DNA of 64,000 nt from Strigamia acuminata (GCA_949358305.1 OX442320.1:3860259-3924258), one strand, 5' to 3'; positions 35,820 to 47,148 are shown, numbered from the stretch's first letter. Translations and numbers: made by a program. The notes: a model not told the origin generated them from the sequence alone.

Positions 35820-36235
35820 GTTTGTGTTTGGTTGAACGTCGTGAGAATTTGTGACAAATCTCGTGAGATCTCGTAGGAATTTGTGATCGATCTCGTGAAA
35901 TCTCGCAAAAATTTGTGCTTAACCTCGTTGAACCTCGCAAAAATTTGTACCTTTTTTCGTAAATCGCAAAAACGTGTGTAATCTCGTAAAATCTCGCGGA
36001 AATTTGTGACCAATCTCGTGAAATCTCGCAAAAAATTTGTCCTCAATCTCGTAGAATCTCGGAAAAAAATTGATGACCAAGCTCATAGAATCTTGCAAAA
36101 AAATTTGTTTAATCTCGTGAAATCTCGCAAAAATGTATCCCCAATCTCGTGAAATCTCGCAAAAATGTATCCCCAATCTCGTGAAATCTCGCAAAAATGT
36201 ATCCCCAATCTCGTAGAATCTGACTAAAAAACTTT
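35820..36235. repeat. ~32-bp minisatellite (CTCGTGAAATCTCGCAAAAA)
   Basis: About 13 units of CTCGTGAAATCTCGCAAAAA plus a variable 10-12-bp linker (ATGTATCCCCAAT in the last, nearly perfect copies). Confidence 0.9.
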
Positions 36236-36814
36236 TGTCCAATCATCAGAGAATCCTGCAGGACTGAAAAAAAATTGTCAACTTCTGGAGCAAGGACAAT
36301 TCCCAGGATTTTAAAAATTGAGCAGGGTCGTCTCAGAAGTCGTTTATTGGGCCTCAAACCGAGGCCCCATGCTCAGAGGGACCCCACACTTTTAAATTTC
36401 TAAGAAAATTTGATAATAATTCTTTTTGTAAATATTTGTAGTCCCACTAATAAATTTTCCAGCCTGCCCCGAAATTGTGCGCCAAAAGACGCCTTAAAAA
36501 TCAAAATCAATATATTAACATTATATTGACCACTGCTTGAAATTTCATATTTACAAAATTTAAATTCAAGTAAATATGAAGTGTAAATCTATATTTAGCG
36601 CATTAAGTAAAGATAATGTTAAATATTTGTTAAATATTCAAGCGAAAGTTAAATTTAATTCTTATTTATGCACAACCAAACTGACTAAAAAGTCGTCGAT
36701 CTTCCATTGGATGTCGAAAACAAATCGACAAATAATTGAATTCCCGTATTTTATTCAAAACTACCATTTTTGTCAGTAATTACAATTTTGGTTTTTCGTT
36801 CATCGCTCGGTTAA

Positions 36815-36913
36815 ATACGGAAACAATAGCGTACTTTTGCAAAAATACGCTATTCTTGGTGTCTCAGCCGCGGCTACTATTCGAGGGTGGCTCTTAATCG
36901 GTAAAATACGGTA
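36815..36913 (-). mobile_element. Partial copy of the TACCGTATTTTACC family
   Basis: The right end GGCTCTTAATCGGTAAAATA and internal AGCCGCGGCTACTATTCGAG and GGTGTCTCAGC blocks match, in reverse orientation, the copies at 42.38 and 46.92 kb. Confidence 0.6.
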
Positions 36914-37403
36914 TGAGCAAGACAAAATTAATTGCACAATATCCGGACCTGAGGTGCAACACAAATTTTCTAGGACCCTAAGTCACTAGGCCCAAACATG
37001 CTCCATTATTCTCCTCAATATTTTTTTAAAATACAGGAAGCGTAGCTTGGGGGCAGGAACCTGTTTACAATGCCCTCCAGTTGTATGCTAACCACTGCCA
37101 TCTAGTAAGAGATTCTGTAAGAATTGGAAATATACTTTTTCTGAGAGGGAATTTCAAACTGAATTTTTTTTTAAACAATTTATTAAAAAAAAAAAATCAC
37201 CAATAACATTGTTTTTCATAGTGTACAATAATCTTGCAATCAGTCCAAAGTGTCCACTAGTGCTGAAATTCTATAAAACACTTAACTGTTGCCAAATAAG
37301 ATAAATGGGCCATTCAGAAGTTAAATGCCCTGGACTGGCCCTTTGAACAGCCTCACATTTGCTGTAAATTTACAGACGGATTAAACCGTCGAGGCCCCTA
37401 GAC

Positions 37404-37530
37404 CAGGGGTAGGCAACCTGTGGCTCGCGAGCCGCATGCGGCTTTTTCGATGTCAAGATACCTATGTACCTAATCCTAATCCTAAATTGTAACTTTTGGT
37501 TCTTCCGTCTCAAAAGGTTGCCGACCCCTG
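37404..37530. mobile_element. hAT-type MITE with 8-bp TSD CCCTAGAC
   Basis: Ends CAGGGGTAGGCAACCT and (complement of right) CAGGGGTCGGCAACCT are typical hAT termini. The element is 127 bp and flanked by exact copies of CCCTAGAC at 37396-37403 and 37531-37538. Confidence 0.9.
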
Positions 37531-37538
37531 CCCTAGAC

Positions 37539-37660
37539 AAGTGGTTCCCAAACTCTTTCGGTTCACGGCACGGTCACGCCGCCCCTGTAGGTGGCAATAG
37601 TGCACCTGTAGGTCAGTCACCGCGTCCCCGTGGCGCCCCAGTGCAGTTTGGGAACCGCTG
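37539..37660. mobile_element. Second hAT-type MITE at the same target site
   Basis: Ends AAGTGGTTCCCAAACT and (complement of right) CAGCGGTTCCCAAACT are of the common hAT type. The element is 122 bp, flanked by CCCTAGAC at 37531-37538 and again at 37661-37668. The middle CCCTAGAC is shared with the preceding element. Confidence 0.88.
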
Positions 37661-37896
37661 CCCTAGACAGTCAAAATATTGGCATCCCCTTGCAAAGTAA
37701 AGGTTACGTTTCTTTGAGCCGATTCATTTTTCTGTCTTCTGGAAACAATTTAAGAAAGCTTTATTTAAATTTTATTTCAATATCAAATCCATATCATTTT
37801 GATCCTGGGGCCCCTGATGAAGTGGGCCCCAACTGCATCCATAAAATCAGAAATGGATTTGAAGCCGGAGCCCAGAATCAGTCGATGTCTTTATTT

Positions 37897-40800
37897 TCAC
37901 TCAAACTCTGCAGAATCATCTGGTAAGATGCTGAAACTAGGAGGCTGGCGTTCCTGCCTCCATCTGCGAAATCTTCTGATGCCAATAGGAACCAGGATAG
38001 TCAAGGCAATGCCAAATAACAACGCCAAAACAACACTGGCCGAAAACCAAGGAATGGACACTGGAAATAGAAACATAACCGTAAATACGACTGGCACTCA
38101 TTGTTAACTACTAATTTCCAGCCGTGGAAGTTTGGGCATCACTGATTTAGACAGTTGTTTAAAAGTTGTTACACCTTGTTTACACCAAGGTTTTGGATCT
38201 CATCCGAAGCTGCGGATATAGATCCATGATCGGTGTGAACACTGATCTCGGTTCACGGATCTAAATCCGTGTGCCCAACAACTCTGTTCGCCAATCGAGT
38301 TCCCACAGGTCGGTTCGGCGATTGGATCCGGATTGGAAACAGACTGTGCAGGCACAAGTCTGTAGCTTTCCATTGTTCGCACAATTCGTTAGCAAAATCC
38401 AAAAACTGTTTCGTGTATTTGTACATTTAGATTTTAGAATTAGTATATTCAAAATAAATTTAAAAAAAAATTAAAAACAATGAAAATGAATAAATTCGAA
38501 TCATGTTGACAGCTCTTGTAAGGTGGTGTTCCTAAAGCCTGTTGCTACTAAAACCCGGTTTTGTTTGATTGAATCGACTTTTTGGTGTGAACACAACATA
38601 ATCTGGGTGAAAATTGGAACTCGGTTCAGTTGGATCTGATTGGGTGGATCAGACTACATCCGTTGGTGTAAACAAGGTATTAAAGTGCGGAAAGTCTAAA
38701 TACATCAAAACAGCGTTTAAAATTGCAGTTAAACAAGTTTTGGTGTCTAAAATTTGGGTGCAAGCGCGCTGTGAACTAAAGCAGACCTCCTGGTTTACGC
38801 CCAAAGGAATCACAGTTTTCTTCGTCCGAAAAATCTCCACAATCGTTGATGCCGTTGCACCTCCACTCATCATGCATGCAGATTTTGTTCCGGCACTGAT
38901 GACTTTGAGCGCATTCTGGAAATGTTTATGGAAATGAAGTGTTAAAGTACTCCAAAGAGAAAAATCTTCAATAATTTTTTCTTACCTTTGTTGCTGAAAG
39001 ACAGTTTATATCCACTTCCAACGCCTCCTTTGTTGGCATACCTAACAATCAACTTATTTGTCCTACTTAAGCTTGTGGTGGCATTGCTTTCAAGTGAAAG
39101 AACACTTGCTGTGAGTGATCCCCCATCAAATATTTCAAAGAGAGATGGACTTTCAGCTGAGGGAATCCAATCGACATCAAAATGGATTATGTTAACGGAG
39201 TCGGAATGTGGTCTTGGCACTGCAATGCCCCAGAAGCACTCCACGCTTTCGTTTACAGGGTACGGATAACCCGGTGTCGATAGTTCACCTTTGAGATCTG
39301 TTAAGTTGGCACCACAATCTAAAATACAAACATGCAATTTAGACTTGTGCTTCTTAAACCTTTTCCACTCGCTACCCCTCAATTTGACGCCAAAACGTTG
39401 CATGCAAGTATTGTGCAAGTATCGTTCATGCTATTTCGACCAGTCATTTTGACCGGTATCAGTCGTTCTAGGTTAATTCTCTCTTTTTTTAAAATTATTT
39501 TTTAAGAAAAATGCCTCGTTCGCCGATTTATGATGCAAGGTAATAAAAAAACACCATTGTTGATTTATTGCTACAGCTGTTTTAAACAGCTGTGCCTGTC
39601 AAAATGACCGGTCTCGCCGTTCTAGTGTTAATTTTTGAGAAATTGTGTACCGTCCATGTTTTAAATTTACCACATCTGGTCATAAGGTCATCTGGTAATA
39701 AGTGAAACCCAGGCGGCACGACTATCAGAATCTGCTTGTCAGAGATTCGAATCTTTCAAGGGATTTGGATGAGATTCGGAAAGATTTAGATGATTATTTT
39801 AATAAAAAAGTTGAAAATATTTCAACTTTTGTCCAATTTTTGACAAAAAATTCTAAATTTTTATAAAATGTAAAGAATCAGAATTCAGAGATTCGGGGAT
39901 TCGGAACAGGATTCGAAAGCCCATGTCAGAGATTCGGCTAAATGTCGTACCGCCTGGTAAAACCCCTGCCACAACGGCCACGCTTTCGTCCACCTAAATT
40001 TACCTAACATTCGAATATGCAGCAAAAAACCACGAGCAGGCCTCGTTTCGTATCGACTCGTGGAATTCCACTTGACGGTTAATTCCTGTGAATTTATGAT
40101 TATGTCATCGGGGTAGATTTGTCCGTTCGTGGATTCGACCAACGCTTCGCTACCATTTTTTAGACTGTACAATTGCAGATTATTGTCGGCGTAAACATCC
40201 ACATCGACAAAGTTTACTAATAATGTGGAGTTTGCCGGAGCAAGCACACGCCATTCACAATTCTGGTTCAACAAGTAGTGCGATGGATATCCAACGCTGG
40301 ATATGTCAATTCCTGGTCCGGGTGATATGGTCAGGTTACTATTGCATCCACCTTGGAGCTGGTAAAATGAAATAACTTCAGGTCTGTCTTCGTTGGACTC
40401 AACTTGCATGTCCACACGGATTCCGCTTCTCGCTTCAATGTACAGTTGAGGCTGTCCATGGATTTGGGAATTAAAAACCTGCACTAAGTCTTCGTGTTTG
40501 TTCGACAAGCTTTTGTAAACGGCGACAATGTCTTTGTTGTTGAGGTTTAATTTGCTGAATGTAAGTGATATCATGTCTGAAGGTTAAAGAAAAATTAAGT
40601 TAGACAAAATAAATGACAGAAACGTGAAGGCTCGTTTACAATGTTGCGACATGGTCGCGCTCAAAAATTCACATGAAATATTTGCTTTTCATGTTCTCAA
40701 TGAAGCAAAAGAGAAGTGATTGATACATCATTTTGAATCAATTGTGAAGTTGGTGACGACATACGCTATCTCGTCTGTCATTGGCCAACGCGTGCAAACT

Positions 40801-43800
40801 TTCCAAGCGAAGCGAAAAAGTAGACTTCAAGCCTACTCTGAAATTTCGCGTGCGAAGGGTTGCCACAAGAACTTTTACGCGCGATTGCATCAATTCGAAC
40901 GCAATTTCGCAACAATGTAAACGAGCCTTTAGATTTAAAAACTCACCTCCGGTTACAAGCTTTGATGGTTTTATTAACCACGTGCAATTGCCGGTTACGT
41001 TCTTCCGCAATTCATAAGAGCCGACATTTGTTTGATCAAATGTGTCACAATCTATAAATAAATTTTGTTTTAGTGGACTGAAGTTTTACTTTAGCAAATC
41101 AGAAAAGGGAGGAAGTGCTTAACCAATTCCACAGATTTTAAATAACTTAGCGAACTGGAACAATTGGACATTTTGTCGACATTGTGTTTTGAGACCCCTG
41201 GGACCTTCAAAACAATCATCTAAACCCATGATGTGACAGTGATTGAGTGACATAATTTAAATGTCAATTTGTCAGTGTTGTATCGAAATCAGACTAATAG
41301 TTCGCGTTCATGAGCGATGTTCATTTGTTCGTGAAGGAAGTTCGTGAAGTAGTTCACTTCTACTGATGAACGAAAAATTCAAACTTCGTTCACTTTTAGG
41401 AGTCCGAAGTTCACGTTCACCATGTTTGATGATTAAAACGTTGCAAACATGTTAGTTTAAACATTTAGATGACGTTTTCATCATCAAAACATTCATTTCT
41501 AATCACTTTTTACAACGAAAACAGCCATGAAAGCGACGAAAACAACTGCATTTCTGATTTCCCAATTATTTGGTTGTGTTCAGATCGAAACCAAAGGATT
41601 TATTTCTATAACCTTGAATGATTCCATGAAATTTTCCAGTCAGTTCTTCGCTGCCAAGAAATCCTCTCAAGACAACAACCACTTTATTACTCTTTGAAAA
41701 CACCGGGAACAATTCCGTGTCTTTTTTGAAAGTTGCTATTAATTTCTTGGCAGTGTCTTCAATTTCATAAAATAAAATTTCACTGGTGTCCTGTAGATTT
41801 TTAGTCTCAACTGTCACTTCCACCTTCAAAAAAAAATAATTACTAAAATTTAGGTGTAATTTGAGTAAATGCATTTACCATTAACGATGAATTGACAACT
41901 AAAGTGAATACAACATCTTGTCCTTTAAAAGATGGAGTCTGTTCAAAGTTGAATTCTCCATGATCATAAAAAGTACCTCCTTGAGCTAGAGAGCAAAATA
42001 ACATTAAAATCCCACACTAATGTCTAATTCATGTTATCACTAACTCTGAGCACTGATGTTCAATGAGAAGTTGGATAAGCCGCTAATTGGCACAGATAAG
42101 AACGATATGTATAACAAATTCGCTGACGAAGTCGTGAAAGAATCTTTAAACATACGAAATAAAAACGCAACATTAAATAAAATAATATAAAAGAAAATGA
42201 AATGAAACCAAAAAAAATAAACACCGTATATCTTCCAATTGCACGCGGGACAAGAAAAAAAATTTGCAGATAGCGCGCGGGCCTCTAATTATGCACGGGT
42301 GCGCAATTAGACGCCCAGAATTTTCCAAAGTTCACCAATGTGTGTAAATGAAACGTTTAACACACGTTTTGGTTGAAACCCTCGAATAGTAGCCGCAGCT
42401 GAGACACCAAGAATACTGTATTTTTGCAAAAGTACGGTATTGTTTCCATTAGGGTTTCTGTTTTCCTGCCTTTTTGGATTTCCTGGTACCAAAATGGCCA
42501 GAACTACCGGGAAATCGGTACTCCCAGGACTAAAAATAGCAAAAAAATGGCCATTTTCCGTCAAAAATGGCCATCTTTAGCCATTTATAGCCGTTTTTCA
42601 TGATCAAAATGGCCATCTTTAGCCATTTATAGCCGTTTTTCATGATAAAAATGGCCATCTTTAGCCATTTATAGCCGTTTTTCATGATAAAAATGGCCAT
42701 CTTTAGCCATTTATAGCCGTTTTTCATGATAAAAATGGCCATCTTTAGCCATTTATAGCCGTTTTTCATGATAAAAATGGCCATCTTTAGCCATTTATAG
42801 CCGTTTTTCATGATAAAAATGGCCATCTTTAGCCATTTATAGCCGTTTTTCATGATAAAAATAGCCAATTTCCGTAAAAAATGGCCGTTTTATCTCAGAA
42901 AAGGCCGTTTATTCTCAAAAATGGTCGTTTTTTGTCAAAAATGGCCACTTTTAGCCATTTTTCATGGTAAATACTGGCTTATTTTCATCAAAAATGGCCA
43001 TTTTTAGCCATTTTTCATGGTAAATACTGGCTTATTTTCATCAAAAATGGCCATTTTTAGCCATTTTCGATGGTAAAACTGGCTCTTTTTCATCATAAAT
43101 GGCCATTTTCATCATTGAAACGTAACAAATCTAACGTTTTGATGACGAAAATGACGGTTCAGCAACGAATTTTTGACGAAACCGGTTTTTCTCAAATTTC
43201 CTGATTCCCGGTACCGTGATTTCTCACCAGGTTTCCCGGTACCGAAACCCTAGTTTCCATAATTATCGTCATGAATGATGAACGTACACTTCGTTCGTTA
43301 CATTAAGCAAATGTAACAAACGTAAAACCGAAATTGTAATTGCCGGCAAAAATTGCAAATTTGAATCAAATCCTATAATTTTCTTGTCACCTGAAACATC
43401 ATTCGTCGCATAGTCAACTATTTCCAAGTTTGGCGCATAACGGCTATTCCCATCATTTATAATAATGGCGTCTTGCAAATTTAACAAATTCACCTCAGCT
43501 TTTTTAACCATCAAAGTTGTATCGGGATCACTCTAAAATAAAAAATTGTTTCAAAAATTAAAATTTTCACCAGGATTCTCCGTACTTTCAATATCCAGAC
43601 ACATTCAACCGGTTCCGGCAACAAAACAGCTTCAGTCAAAACCATTGCATCATTCACTTGCATAGTTTTAGCACACCTGAGTGAAACAATGGCAAATTCA
43701 GCCTTGAATTGAACCACAGGAGATGAAACTTGGACCATCACTTGGACTTTAGCGAGCAAAGTTCCCACAATCACATCATCTGGAATGTTGTTCCCTGCAC

Positions 43801-44928
43801 ATGGAAAAAAAAACATGTTGTAACGGGACAGTTCGGCAAGTATGGACTGTTACCTGAATATGTTGCAATTAAATCAATTTGGTCTTTATAGACTGTGATG
43901 ACACTGTTATTTAACTTAAATTCAGCAAAAGAAATCAGCAATGATTTGTGTCCGCTTGATACAGCAGAAATAATCCAAGAACAATTAAAAGAATCGGGTA
44001 ATGTTCGTTGGGCGTAAATTGGAGATTCCAGCAACCCGTGCTCAGCATCAGTAGTGAATGAACATTCTGGAAAATAATATCAAAAAATTAAAAAAAATTA
44101 TAAAATTATAAAAATTGTATAATTATAAAAATTATAAAACCAGGCCGACAATGCATGATGTCTCAAAAAAATGTGTACACTGTTCAATTAAATATACATT
44201 AATCGTTAGTGGTTTCGTTTGGTGTTTAGTTTTTGACGATCCGAGCTTTCGTTCTCGAGACGTTTGCGATTTTAATCAATTTTTGTCCCAATTTGTCGGG
44301 TTTGATTGCACTAGTCATTCCTGAATTTCAGATAGCGTTGTCGGGCCGGTTTTATTTGGTTGTTGTTTCTACGTTGGTTATTATACGAAGCACTGAATTC
44401 GGAGTCGTTTGATTTCGGCGTGGTCCGGAAAGTGACTACGGAGTTTGGTTCTACAGCTACGATGAATGGTCCTGTTAAAACAAAAATTAAAGAATGTCAC
44501 CTCGAACTTGATTAATTAATTAATTAATTAATTAAATTTAATTAATTATATTTTAAAAAAATATTTGATTTTATTTTTTAAAATTTATTATTTTCTACCT
44601 CTAATGCCTTGGAACTTGTGTGTTGCATTTTTCTCTTCAATTAGTAAGTAATCATCTTGCGTTAAATGAAACTGATCAAAATGAAGGAATAACCATTTGG
44701 TTTGCGTAGTGGGGCTGGGACGAAATGCCCAAGTACAATTTTTGTTGGGGCTAGCAGCATACGGATAATTTGGATTTGAAATTTTTCCAACAGATGAACT
44801 CACCTCACCACAACCTAAAATAAATAAATAAATTAATTAATTAATTGATTAATTAATTTTCTTGGATATTTACTGTCATCACTCTTCGAGAAACAAACCA
44901 GTGTGGTAAGAAAAATTAAAATTCGCAT
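37897..44928 (-). CDS. Multi-CUB, LDLa single-pass membrane protein (Culd/LEV-10-like)
   Basis: Fourteen coding exons in transcript order: 44928-44874, 44814-44599, 44471-44373, 44066-43854, 43794-43586, 43532-43391, 42143-42045, 41985-41879, 41823-41613, 41051-40947, 40576-40004, 39318-38986, 38915-38799, 38060-37897. All join in frame (2643 nt, 880 residues). A signal peptide ([16 protein letters not shown]) is followed by CUB1 ([20 protein letters not shown]), then about six more CUB-like units. The clearest are the last two ([20 protein letters not shown] and [20 protein letters not shown]); the middle ones are divergent. Next come one LDLa module with six cysteines and an acidic FSDEENC end, a membrane helix ([20 protein letters not shown]) and an Arg-rich tail ending DDSAEFE. 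An AATAAA overlaps the stop region. Most introns are phase 1. Drosophila Culd and nematode LEV-10 share the CUB/LDLa/TM layout and act in receptor trafficking or clustering; function here is inferred. The ATG exon has a TTTGCAG acceptor before it, so a non-coding 5' exon is likely. The exon 13 donor was chosen as GGGC/GTAAAC. Confidence 0.87.
38172..38678. mobile_element. PIF/Harbinger-like MITE with TTA duplication in an intron
   Basis: Left CACCTTGTTTACACCAAGG and the complement of the right end (TACCTTGTTTACACCAACGG) are inverted. TTA lies directly outside both ends (38169-38171, 38679-38681). The interior is rich in GGATCC/GGATCTGATCC-like motifs. It lies in the last intron of the CUB/LDLa gene. 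There is no transposase. Confidence 0.75.
39710..39956. mobile_element. hAT-type MITE in an intron of the CUB/LDLa gene
   Basis: Ends CAGGCGGCACGAC and (complement of right) CAGGCGGTACGAC, flanked by 8-bp repeats GTGAAACC and GTAAAACC (7 of 8 identical). The interior has repeated AGATTCG motifs. It lies between the 573-bp and 333-bp CUB exons. Confidence 0.75.
40628..40928. mobile_element. TIR element in an intron (AGGCTCGTTTACAATGTTGCG)
   Basis: Left AGGCTCGTTTACAATGTTGC and the complement of the right end (AGGCTCGTTTACATTGTTGC) match over about 20 bp. A non-coding 300-bp element between CUB/LDLa gene exons; its right end lies less than 20 bp from the splice donor of the 105-bp exon. Confidence 0.8.
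42450..43252. mobile_element. hAT-type element carrying an internal 42-bp minisatellite
   Basis: Ends TAGGGTTTCTGTTTTCC and (complement of right) TAGGGTTTCGGTACCGGG are flanked by perfect 8-bp duplications GTTTCCAT (42442-42449, 43253-43260). GGTACC palindromes occur near both ends. It has no transposase ORF. It lies within a 1.25-kb intron of the CUB/LDLa gene. Confidence 0.88.
42545..42870. repeat. 42-bp minisatellite inside the hAT element
   Basis: Seven near-identical units of AAAATGGCCATCTTTAGCCA, TTTATAGCCGTTTTTCATGA and two linker bases, trailing into degenerate ATGGCCATTTTTAGCC units to about 43090. The minus-strand frame stays open ([14 protein letters not shown] repeats) only because 42 is divisible by three. 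Confidence 0.95.
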
Positions 44929-45593
44929 CTTGCCTGCAAAATACAACATTATAATAATTAATAAAGCTTTAAAGGGCGTTTCATTTTCCTGTGTAAGACC
45001 TTTTAGTTTTGCAAGCAAACAGAGAGTGAAACAAAATAACCGCTCATGTCAGCACTGATAACCTGAAAAATATTGAAACACAAAGGTCGAAATTGGCCAA
45101 TCATAACATTTTTTAAAGACATCACATCGTCAGCTGAAGATTACTAATTCTTCCTGTTGGTTCTTGCCATTTAAACGGGGATTCCCGGTTTGTTTCCCGC
45201 TCTGACGGCAACTCCGCGAAATATCCAAATCACGTTTCATTCGGGTCGCGGAATGACGTCAGAAAAATTGCAATTTAATATGTGATTGCCGTGTGTAACA
45301 ACGTCACGCATAGATCTCGAATAAAGCCTAAAAATGTACAAAATTTAAACTTGTAAACAAAGATTACCTGAAATCGTGTTGTATTAAGCAAATAATAAAA
45401 GAAAAGAAAACAATATGTATACAAAAACAAATGTTACCAACTCCGCTTTTTGCACTCTAGTGGTTGATCTACGAAAGTACGAAATCACGTGATACAAATC
45501 CACGAAGTGTGTCTGGTTGCGTATTTCTGTCCTTCAATTACCTCCTTCAATTACATCGTAGTGATTGTATTATTTATTAATAACACCTATAAA
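44929..45593. promoter_or_regulatory. Divergent intergenic/5' region between CUB/LDLa and Myb/SANT genes
   Basis: About 660 bp separate the two start codons, transcribed in opposite directions. It must hold the 5' UTR exon(s) of the CUB/LDLa gene, given the acceptor just before its ATG exon, and both promoters unless they are shared. A CRE-like TGACGTCA lies at about 45253-45260. No TATA boxes were assigned. Confidence 0.4.
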
Positions 45594-46903
45594 ATGAATC
45601 ATCGTCTCAGGAACCAATTTGTAAGTGAAAATCCATTCACGGAAAACAAAACTTGATAATTAATTTTTTTTTTGTGTTGTAGAAGATGTCAAACGTCTCA
45701 GTCACCAGGAAATTCAAAATACAAAGAAAATGGACTTCTGAGGAAGTGAAGCAAGTGTTGGACAAATTGAAAGCCACCATTAGAATGGGTCAAATGATGG
45801 AAGTAATAAAAAAAAAAAAAAAATACTACCCTGAACCATTTAATAATTCATTTCCATCACACAGAAACCCACTGCTGAAGTTTACTATAACAAGATGTTG
45901 TCGGAATTGCAGTTTGTGTGTTGCAATGTGAGTCAAATTAAAAATAAAGTCAGAAATTTGAGGAAATGTTATATAGAGACGGCTCAATGGCGTGATTCGG
46001 CTGCTCAAGGAATATTGGAAAAGAGTGGATCTGAATCTCTAAGAGGTATCCAGAGATTTAATCGCGCATCAATTAATCGTGGACAATTAGCGTATTTCTC
46101 CGACTTTTTTCCAAGAGGAAAAAGAAAAATTGTTTTACTGTTCAAAACGGTGGCATATGCCTTGCTCGCCTCAGGTGCAAATATGTGTCGCACCGGCCCT
46201 GAATTCGGTACTACGAAGAAATACGTAATCGCGAGACGATTGGTTGTTGGGATCGATTAATTGTTGGCAAACGGAAATTTGCACAAAATTTCAATACAAA
46301 TGAAATAATTTTGTACCTGCGTTTCGTCAAAATCTTATTTGGTTTGTTTTTTATTCCATTTCAGCCATAATACTTAGCAAATGTCCTGATTTTGATGATT
46401 TGGACGAGATATTTGGTAACTCTATCCAGGTTAGTCCGCTGTGTGTCATCTCCTCGGTGTCCAGTTTCGGTCCTGGAGACAACGAGCAAGCAGAAAAGAA
46501 AAATTTCTATTTCACCAAAGATGAAGTGGTGTCGGATTGTGATGTAAAACTGTTTCTGAAAGAGTGGTTGAGGAATTGTTTACGTTTTGATTGTTTTTTC
46601 TAGGATGAAATGTCACGAATGACCGATCTCCGGGACGAAATCGAAGATAGAATGAAAAATGGGCATTCGTTACAGACGAATGAGTTCAGGCTAGGGAATA
46701 ATCCAAGGTGGGAGATGGAGATGGCGAAGTTTAACTTCGAGAGAGAAAAATGGCAAAATGAGTTTGAGTTACGGCGCAGACAACTTGACTTGGAAGAGAA
46801 AAGGCTGGAATTGGAAATGGCGAATGCTAAATTTGAAATTGAAATGAAATATTCTACACAATTGCAAATAGCCAAAATTAACTGCACAAATAATAAATTG
46901 TAA
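45594..46903 (+). CDS. Myb/SANT-like DNA-binding protein with C-terminal coiled coil
   Basis: Five exons, 45594-45620, 45683-45802, 45865-46045, 46365-46543 and 46604-46903, join in frame with GT/AG introns to give 268 residues. Residues about 18-110 form a Myb/SANT-like domain: the first helix has RKWTSEEVKQVLDKLKATIR, the middle has YYNKMLSELQFVCCNVSQIK, and the end has NKVRNLRKCYIETAQWRD. An acidic linker (CPDFDDLDEIFGNSI) follows. The last exon is a charged coiled coil (FEREKWQNEFELRRRQLDLE, EKRLELEMANAKFEIEM). This plan is common in MSANTD-type and Harbinger-derived Myb-like proteins, which bind DNA. No DDE nuclease lies nearby, so it is either a host regulator or a domesticated transposon-derived protein. 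The first exon (MNHRLRNQF) is short, and its start rests only on splice phase and the ATG. Confidence 0.75.
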
Positions 46904-46918
46904 AATGAATAATATAAA

Positions 46919-47148
46919 TACCTTATTTTACCAATTAAGAGCCGACTTCGAATAGTAGCTGCGGCTGAGACACCAAGAATACCGTATTTTTGCAAAAGTA
47001 CGAACGATGAATGTGCGCTTCGTTCGTGACGTTCAGACTTGTTTGTTACATTAAACAAATGTAACAAACTAAAAACCAAAATTGTAATTACTGACAAAAA
47101 TGGCAGTTTTAAATAAGAGCTGTGGCTCTTAATCGATAAAATACAGTA
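46919..47148. mobile_element. Full-length copy of the TACCGTATTTTACC family
   Basis: Ends TACCTTATTTTACCAATTAA and (complement of right) TACTGTATTTTATCGATTAA are inverted. It is 230 bp and lies 15 bp after the Myb/SANT stop codon, so it may lie within that gene's 3' UTR. Confidence 0.75.

Larger units (their letters stand above)
42378..43362. mobile_element. Copy of the TACCGTATTTTACC family split by a hAT insertion
   Basis: TCGAATAGTAGC and CGCAGCTGAGACACCAAGAA on the left and TCGTTCGTTACATTAAGCAA on the right match the uninterrupted copy at 46919-47148. The two halves are separated exactly by the hAT element at 42450-43252 and its duplicated target. The outer ends are truncated. Confidence 0.7.

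Noticed and set aside
42530-42868. 112-codon minus-strand ORF with [14 protein letters not shown] repeats
   Set aside because: Translation of the 42-bp minisatellite inside a hAT element.
43269-43390. Extension of a CUB exon into [20 protein letters not shown]
   Set aside because: The extension is transposon-family sequence past a good donor (TTTCAG/GTGACA); using that donor restores phase with the next exon.
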